Below the pieces are notes generated by a model. It ran no database searches. It was not told the DNA's origin and saw only the letters and a list, made by a program, of their open reading frames with translations. From Brienomyrus brachyistius (Eukaryota > Chordata > Actinopteri > Osteoglossiformes > Mormyridae): DNA of 64,000 bases. The stretch spans positions 26,191,493 through 26,255,492 of the forward strand of contig NC_064539.1 of NCBI RefSeq assembly GCF_023856365.1, in the 5' to 3' direction. This document shows, piece by piece, positions 42,807-51,800 of this stretch; the first letter of the stretch is position 1, and every line of letters begins with the position of its first letter. Both the position numbers and the translations under genes were made by a program.

Positions 42807-45800
42807 GGTATTGGCATAATTAATTGGGAAACTTTCCCAATTAATTTTCCCAAACTACCGATTTAGGTGATGTGGGAGGGTCTTAGAGCTCTGTAACACG
42901 AACTGTAACCAACTCAAAGCCACAATTAGCATGTTTTCCATGTTGAACATCTACTTGTAAATTTCACCAGCGTCAAGAAATGTTTTATTTAGTTTCACTG
43001 CGCGTTCCAAACTGAAAATGCTGTAAATGAAAGGCACCAGACCAATACGAATACCATTGTAACCCTTGGGGTCTATTTTGACGATCTATCACAAAGTGTA
43101 AAGCGCAAAGCATAACTATCATATATGGGTGTGTCCAAATACATTTTGCTATTTTGACGGCAGGAAAAACAGACTTTGCACCAGCGCAAGGCGCTAAATG
43201 GTGTTTTGGGTATAAAATGCGATGAACCAATTGATGGCATATCAGCTCACCTTTAAAAGGCAGCGGCGCATTATCTACAACAGATTGCTATTATGATGGT
43301 GTGTTTGCCTGGCAAACCAGATCGATTTTGCCCGAGGGAACAGACATGCTTGTGCACAAAGTGAAAATGCATGAGCATATTATCTACGGGAGCACCACTG
43401 CTCTGCCTAAGCCCTGGGAGGTGAAGGAGGTGTGGAATGAGGTAGCATGAGAGTGTCTCCTCATTTTCTGGCTTCACTAGATCATCCAAGCAATATAATT
43501 ATGTCAGAAGACAGGAAAAATAGAAGCTCACTGCTGAATAGCACAGCGACTGGGAACGGGGACTTAATCATGCTAGTTTGTTTTATTTTATTTTATTTCC
43601 TCCGAGGTCAATAAAGTTTTCTGATTCTGATTTTAATTTAGAATCTGCAGTTCACAAAATATAAATGAAAGTGCAATCTTTGTTCAAACAAAACACAGCC
43701 TCGAGTTTTTAAGATGTCTTAAAATGTTAAAATAAAAGGGAATAGGACTGTTCCTTTTTCTGCTTCTCACAGTTTACAATCCTTAACAGGCTACTGACAA
43801 TTCAGCTCTTTGCCGACTGATCCCTTTGCTGCTGTTGCGGGCGTACACTCCTTTGGTAGCATCGACACATGCAGTTCAGCATCACACTAAATTCTAAAGT
43901 TCTCTGTGTTCCCACAATGTCAAAATAACTGGTTTTTATTACATTGCGGGGACATTTGGTCCCCACAATGTAATATATACTGTATGTGTTAAACTGTTGA
44001 TTTTTTTGGGACATTTTCACATGGTCTCAAGGATACAACAACTTTAAAGAGCTATGTGCCAACATTAAAATGGGCAATTATTTGCGAAGCACTGCCTTGT
44101 GTTTTTTTACACTTCATAATGTTTGCTATAGCCCTTAATTGCCCACCCCGGCATTTTAAAAAAATTAACTTTCTATGAATTAAGTTCATTTCTAAGAAGA
44201 AAATCAATGCAATAGTTTTAATAGACTGTTTTTATTGAGTTGGGAAAGGAGTTGCTTGCATCAGTATGTGGCTGGTCCATTTGTAAAAAAAAAATTGCAT
44301 GTATTTTATGTATTTTACAGTAAGGTGCAGTGAGTGTCTAACAGCAAGTCTTTGTTCTGTGGGCCCAGTATTCAGCAAAATAATATGAACCAGAGGGATG
44401 CGTGGGAAGTAAATGAAGAGATGGGACGCGAGCGGGAGGGAGATACAGACAGCAGGCAGAAAGAGAGAGCTTTCCCAAAGAGACAGGTGTGAACTCTGCG
44501 TGACTGTCTGAAATGCAGCGCGATTCTGCCGTGAAAAAAAAGGATCAAAACAGAATGACGCGGCTGACTCATGCGGCGAGAAAGACTGTCAAACATGGAA
44601 GGATGTTTTACTTACTAAAGAACAGCAGAGTAGCACATAGGTATTGTGTGAAGTATAGGGAAGATCCCTGCACTGGAGAAGCACACCCACCATTTAATGT
44701 GCTGTCACCGCACTCCACTGTGGAGTCTTGCATGCTCTGTGATGACTGAGCTTTGGTGCGTGTGAGCACTGGGCAACATGCTGTTTCCAAATGTGTTACC
44801 GCTCCCATCTGCGCCTCCTTTCATCTGAGCTAAAATGTTGCCATGTAATCCACAGAATATGCTGGGTAGGATTTGACTGCTTTACAAATGTGTGTTACTT
44901 ACATTTCAAGTCCTTCACTAAATGTATCCTAAAACTCAGAACATTCTTTCACAAAGGAGTATGATACTACCGATGCTATACAGTAGTGGGAAATAGGGAT
45001 GCATTTTTCAGAAACAACCAGACACTGACCAGAAACAAACCACAGTTTTATTAAGAAGCATTCATAGAGCCGCTCAGTGATGCAAACATTAGTATATATT
45101 AGTATATGCATATAATTAAATTATTGGCCATCAGTTTTGATGCACTTCCGTCTTTGTCAAGGACAGCAGCAGAAGAATTGTACACTTCCTACTCGTGCTC
45201 TCACTGTCTTTCTTTTGAGGCAGGATGTGATACACACACACACACACACATACACACATACTCGTACGTCTTACCTCTTGTTCCTAACCCTCGTGTTGAT
45301 CACTCCCAGCTGCCTCTTGTTGTCTCCCTCATTAGTCTACTATATATATGCTTCCCAGTCCTGTGTTCCCCTATCCAGTCATTAACATGGCTCCTCCTGT
45401 CAGCCACTGTCTTCCTCATAGTAGTTCTCTTGTTTTGATCCCTCACCGTCCAATTAATTTCCAGTCTATGTTTAGTTTTAAGTCAATAAAACCCCTTTTG
45501 CTGCATCAAAATGCCTGCTTCCCAGTCATACTCGCTGGCTCTCTGCAGCTTGCTGCGGCTCAGCCTGCCAACTCCCCACAGCTCGCCACAGATCCACCCA
45601 CTGGCTCCTCACAGTTCGCTGCAGATCCGCTCGCTGGCTCCTCGCAGCTCGCTGCAGATCTACCCGCTGGCTCCTCGCAGCTCGCTGCAGATCTACCCGC
45701 TGGCTCCTCGCAGCTCGCTGCAGATCTACCCGCTGGCTCCTCGCAGCTCGCTGCAGATCTACCCGCTGGCTCATTGCAGCTCGCTGCAGATCCGCCCACT

Positions 45801-48800
45801 TGCTCCTTGCAGTTTTCAGCAGATCCGCTCTCTGGCTTCTTGAAGTTTGCTGCAGATCCGCCCTCTGGCTCCTCGCAGCTCAATGCAGATCAGCCTGCTG
45901 TCTCCTTGCAGCTCGCTGCTGATTTGCATGTTGGTATCCCGCAGATCACTGCAGATCTACCTGCTGGCTCCTCGCAGCTCACTGTAGCCTCTCCTGCCAT
46001 ATCCCATTGCAGGAAGAAGAAGCAGACGGAGTTAGCAGTGCTTGTGGCTGTCATCCTGCCTTACCTGGAGTTTCCAGGGTCCTGCCCAGGAGAGATCACT
46101 GCTGCACCTCCAGCCCCTGACCTCATCTTGGTGTCTGCTGCGCCCCCACAGCCCGTATGCACCTCTGCTGTACCTAGAGCCTGTTTTCACCACTGCCGTG
46201 CCCAGAGAGGTTCACTCAGAGACGACCTCTTAGCCGATGCTTTAGGCTTCTGGTCCAGAGAGTGCCGCTCATACCATGCCCCAGGTTCCCAAACCAAAAT
46301 GCGTCCCTGCCCCTGTTTTCGTCCAGGTATCCCAGCTACACCCTCTTGGCTCCAGTCCCGCCTCCTGATGTCCCACCGGCTCCAGTCCCGCCTCCTGATG
46401 TCCCACCGGCTCCAGTCCCGCCTCCTGATGTCCCGCCGGCTCCAGCCCCGTCTCCTGATGTCCCGCCAGCTCCAGCCCCGTCTCCTGATGTCCAGTCGGC
46501 TCCAGTCCCGTCTCCTGATGTCCCACCGGCTCCAGTCCCGCCTCCTGATGTCCCGCCGGCTCCAGCCCCGTCTCCTGATGTCCCGCCGGCTCCAGCCCCG
46601 TCTCCTGATGTCCAGTCGGCTCCAGTCCCGTCTCCTGATGTCCCACCGGCTCCAGTCCCGTCTCCTGATGTCCCGTCGGCTCCAGTCCCGTCACCTGATG
46701 TCCCGTCGGCTCCAGCCCCGTCTCCTGATGTCCCGTCGGCTCCAGCCCCGTCTCCTGATGTCCCGCCGGCTCCAGCCCCTTCTCCTGATGTCCCGCCGGC
46801 TCCAGTCCCGCCTCCTGATGTCCCGCCGGCTCCAGCCCCGTCTCCTGATGTACCGTTGACTCCAGTCCCGCCTCCTGATGTCCCACCGGCTCCAGTCCCG
46901 CCTCCTGATGTCCCACCGGCTCCAGTCCCGTCTCCTGATGTCCCGCCGGCTCCAGTCCCGCCTCCTGATGTCCCGCCGGCTCCAGCCCCATCTCCTGATG
47001 TACCGTTGACTCCAGTCCCGTCTCCTGATGTCCCGCCGGCTCCAGCCCCGTCTCCTGATGTCCAGCCGGCTCCAGTCCCGTCACCTGATGTCCCGCCGGT
47101 TCCAGCCTTATCTCCTGTCATCACCCTGGCTGTCCCCTCAGGGTTTTCGAGATAGCCACAGGCAGCCTCCTCATCCCCTGCCAGTCGCCATCAGTCCGAT
47201 GCCTGATTCTCCGGTCGCCGCCTCCAGGCCAGCGCCTGACTCCCTGGTCAGGCCAGGATGGGCCAACCCAGATGATGCCCAGCCAAAGGACTTGGAGTCC
47301 CACTCTGTGTATATACGTGCTTCCCAGTACTATGTTCCTCTGTCATTAATGTTACTCCTCGGTTAGTCCGTGTCCTTCCTCACAGTAGTCTGATCCCTTG
47401 CTGTTCAATTTATTTCCAGTCTGTGTTTTTTTTATTAAGTCAATAAAATCCCGTTTGTTTCATCAAAACTCCTGCCCTCAAGTCCTTCTTCTTTAAAGTC
47501 GTAACAATATGCAACCCGTGACCCTGACTAAGAAAAGTGGCTAGAAGTGCGATGCATTGTATTCAGAGAATGACATTCAGGAGTTTGATAATTATAGCAG
47601 TTCTGTTACAGCAGATTATCTCTAGGGCATCAGGCCAAAAGGAGAACCCCCCCCCCACACACACACACAGGTATTTAGGATATCCCTGCAGCCTGCATAT
47701 TTCTATATTTCCTAGTATCCATAGCAACTGCCTGAATCTGTATACTTTCACAAGAATGCAATGTAGGGTATCATATTCAGCTAAGCTTTTCACTTTCAGC
47801 TTATTCAACAACTTAATTTTTTATAGCTACCCGCAAGTAAGCGCTACATTCGTGCATGTCTGTAGCTCGGCACATTTATAAAATGAATCATTGCTTTTGC
47901 TTCTTTCTACAGTTGCTTTCTTTAAAGATTAATCAGTGCTAAGATGAATTTTAAAAGTCTTTTTCTCTTTTAAAGAAAATGTTAGTTTTGAAATTTATCT
48001 CAGCAGAGAATAGTTTGTGGGTACACATTCAATAATTTTTTATTGTTAACTGATTATAATATAACAACTTAATTATATTGGGTTGTTGGTCATTTGATTG
48101 ATACCTTGAAAAATTTTTTTTTAGAAAGACACACCCATTTTAGTCCCCCCCCCCTCCAAAAAAAAAAAAATGTTATCTTCAAAATTTGGAGTGGCAGATA
48201 GGCCTACAGGCCTTTATCAATGTGTGATATCACACTGCAAATCTGTTCAAATGCGATCGATCAATTAGTACCGAAGTGCAATACAGTCGCATTTGTATTC
48301 ATCAGGAGACAAAAGCACTATGCAAACTACAATGTCCGATTCATGAACAAATCTTTTTATTAGCTATTTTTTTTTCTGTGAATCGGCTTTCAAATCTAAA
48401 AGAATTAAATTTTTTATAAATCCATGCATTGCACAGGTCAAAGATTCTAAAAATATTTGACAAATCATATAACACACAGGGACCTTTTTTTAATTCATAC
48501 ATTTGCTTTTCGTAGACTTTGTGACCCTGTTGCCATCAGTGCCCCTCCGCTTATCGTAGTCTGTTGTATTTATGCTGTGTGCATGCCCACCCGCATGGTG
48601 CCCCTCCGCGTACCGTAGTCTGTTGTATTTATGCTGTGTGCATGCCCACCCGCATGGTGCCCCTCCGCGTACCGTAGTCTGTTGTATTTATGCTGTGTGC
48701 ATGCCCACCCGCATGGTGCCCCTCCGCGTACCGTAGTCTGTTGTATTTATGCTGTGTGCATGCCCACCCGCATGGTGCCCCTCCGCGTACCGTAGTCTGT

Positions 48801-51800
48801 TGTATTTATGCTGTGTGCATGCCCACCCGCATGGTGCCCCTCCACGTACCGTAGTCTGTTGTATTTATGCTGTGTGCATGCCCACCCGCATGGTGCCCCT
48901 CCGTGTACCGTAGTCTGTTGTATTTATGCTGTGTGCATGCCCACCCGCATGGTGCCCCTCCGTGTACCGTAGTCTGTTGTATTTATGCTGTGTGCATGCC
49001 CAGCCGCATGGTGCCCCTCCGCGTACCGTAGTCTGTTGTATTTATGCTGTGTGCATGCCCACCCGCATGGTGCCCCTCCGTGTACCGTAGTCTGTTGTAT
49101 TTATGCTGTGTGCATGCCCACCCGCATGGTGCCCCTCCGCGTACCGTAGTCTTTTGGAGTTGGATGGTGGCTGTGGCTCACTACAAACGACAGGTTAGTG
49201 AATTCAGCAAGTTCAGTTGAAGCGATTAATTAGGCAATTCCCATGACACTAATGAGACCCTCAGGAGATGTTTATGATATAATTTCTTAATGTATTATTA
49301 TTTTTTTGCATGTTCTCCCCATGTCATCGTGGGGTTTCCTCCGGGTACTCCGGTTTCCCCCCACAGTCCAAAAACATGCTGAGACTAATTGGAGTTACTA
49401 AATTGCCCGTAGGTGTGCATGTGTGAGTGACTGGTGTGTGAGTGTGCCCTGTGATGGGCTGGCCCCCCATCCTGGGTTGTTCCCTGCTTCGTGCCCATTG
49501 CTTCCGGGATAGGCTCCGGACCCCCCGCGACCCAGTAGGATAAGCGGTTTGGAAAATGGATGGATGGATGGATGGATTATTATTTTTTCTTATTTAAAAT
49601 GCACTTAATTAAGTAATTGGCCTCTGGTGTCACCGATATTCATTTTGTTCGGCCTACCTAAGTTTTGGAGTTGTGTTCCCCTATCCCTCCTTTTCCAGTT
49701 GGATGTGTGTATTTCAGTTTGTAATTTCAGTAAACCTGAGGTTTTTCAGGAACTCATTTTTGTCACATTGTAACAGGACTGACTGTATGTGGCCAGGGTC
49801 ACAGTCAGTCTAAAGTCTGTCCTGAAGCACTGGGTGGGTTTTTGCACCACAGAAGAAAACCCACGCAGACGCAAAGCCACAACCCCAGAGGCTGATACTC
49901 ACACTGCTACCAAAACAAACCCCAAAACCTATTAAAACATATGACCTTATTATACCTTCCTATTGTATATGGTTATATGGTTTGTTTCTGCTTCTTACAA
50001 TATGAAAACTATAATTGTTTCAGCATTACTTTCTCATACTAACATCCCTGTCATTGAAGGTCATTATGTAAAAATATGTAGTTTTTCAGCATGTTATAAT
50101 GTCTATAGTGCACATGCAATTCAAGTTTAAGAAGGAAGTTTCTCCCTGTAATGTTACACCATTAGGACGGCATGCAGACTCGGTACTGCTGTATAACTGT
50201 GTAACTGTATAACTGTACATATGTAACTGCATTTCTGGCTCTGCAGTGAAATGTAACCCTTCGTTCCAGTCTGCTGCACTGAGCAGCAATTTGCTTCTTC
50301 TGTATTTAGCATCTCCAGAGTTCTGTCCCAGTTATATGTTCTGTAAATACCCCCCAAAATAAATAAAGATAAAAAAAAATAGATCAAGATTTCTTGCCCT
50401 CTGACACGATCCACTAAGGGAATTCAGAAAAAAAACGGGCTAAAAGGACCTTCTTTTGACGGAACCACAGCTCCGGTATTCATGCTGCCTGTGACTTGAT
50501 ATTAAGCTGATGTTTCAATGCTCTTCCCTAAGCTCCATTGTATTTCTGAAGTATGTTGACATTCTGCTAATAGCGGTTGTGTCAAAATGTACGTTCAGTC
50601 TCTGCTGTTGCCAGCGCGGCTGCAAGGCTGTGGTTCTTCTTGCTTTTAAGATGTGGTATTCAGCTGTACGTTGAGATGTTTTGGTGTGTAAAAAAGCCCA
50701 TAGAGAACCATTGTACTGTGCCGGTGCTCTGGTCACTGTTACCATTCAAAGTCAAATTGTACTAATAACTTTTGAAAACAAACCAGAATGTCTTGGCTTC
50801 CTTGCTATGTGTTTATTTAATTTTTTCTTGACATTTTGGCAGCTTTCAAATTTACCTATATGAATATACCAAATAAAAAGAGTAGAATGCACTACAAATA
50901 GAAGTAAAGTTGTATTACATTTGCTTTTTATCTCTTTTTTGCCCATTGGTATGCGATTGTCTAAGTTAAGTGAAGTGCACCATCACCACCCACCGTTTGT
51001 GTTAAAAATCATGTGGTGCAACTGATTGGTTTACACTCCTGTCAGTCGAAGGCTATGCGTGGCACAGCTACACCCACCCACTGGCCCACACACACAGACA
51101 CACAGCAGAGTTATAGCATCTCTCAGCAAAATCCGAGGTCCCTCTGAGGCTCTTAAACATAGGTAAGGAGAAATACCATGACCCACTTAAGCCTGGCTTA
51201 GAGAGTTTCCCTGCAAAATGACTGTGTAGCACCATCACTGCATTTCAGGGCTCAGCTTGTGGTTGTTATGAACTCATTGAGGCCTTTTAGTTTTGTAGAA
51301 TTGTATAGATTGTCTTTGTCATTCAAAACAGATACCAAATTCCATTGCCTGTAGTATACAGGCAATTACACATAATTATTCCTTTTTTTCTACTCAGTAC
51401 TCTAAAACAGATTTGAATAAAAATACAATACACCCACGGATATATATTTTGAAGGCTTCCGAGACCATCCTCATAATAACTGAGGGACCCCATTCAAAGG
51501 GCTTTTAACTTTATATTAAATAAGTGGAAAGACATGCAACCTGACTTGTTTATCAGCTGGACAGCTTTATTGTTCTAGATTGCAAAAGATTAATGTGACT
51601 CCAGCAACAGACTAAATTAGACTAAATTAAGCTTCTCCAGCAAACACACAACATAGTGACACGGCATTACAGATGCAGGCTGTGATTTTTTCCGAAAACA
51701 CTCACCCATCTCTCTCTGCCTCTTTCTTCTCCAGATCCTGGATGACATCCAGCAGAACCTTGATAGTGTTCTGACTCATCTCCAGAATTCCTTCCAAGCT

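Larger units (their letters stand above)
45228..47507 (+). mobile_element. LTR-flanked element carrying two in-frame tandem arrays
   Basis: Related sequence occurs at both ends: 45345-45530 and 47315-47507 share GTGCTTCCCAGT, ATTAATTTCCAGTCT or its variant, AAGTCAATAAAA-CCC and CATCAAAA-TCCTGCC, including a polyadenylation-type AATAAA. This reads as partial LTRs of a gypsy-like fish retroelement. Between them lie a 33-bp array and a 30-bp array encoding Ser/Ala-rich and Pro-rich peptides. No protease, reverse transcriptase or integrase is present, so it is a deletion derivative. Exact LTR ends are uncertain. Confidence 0.55.

Noticed and set aside
45348..46859. A 503-codon open frame on the + strand
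   Set aside because: It is kept open by 33-bp and 30-bp tandem arrays inside an LTR-flanked element. No start context, domain or splice structure supports a host gene.
46269..47124. Two minus-strand open frames of more than 260 codons
   Set aside because: They are shadows of the 30-bp array, since a stop-free unit with a period divisible by three stays open in several frames.
48541..49152. CRISPR array
   Set aside because: Units are directly adjacent without variable spacers, and the DNA is vertebrate.
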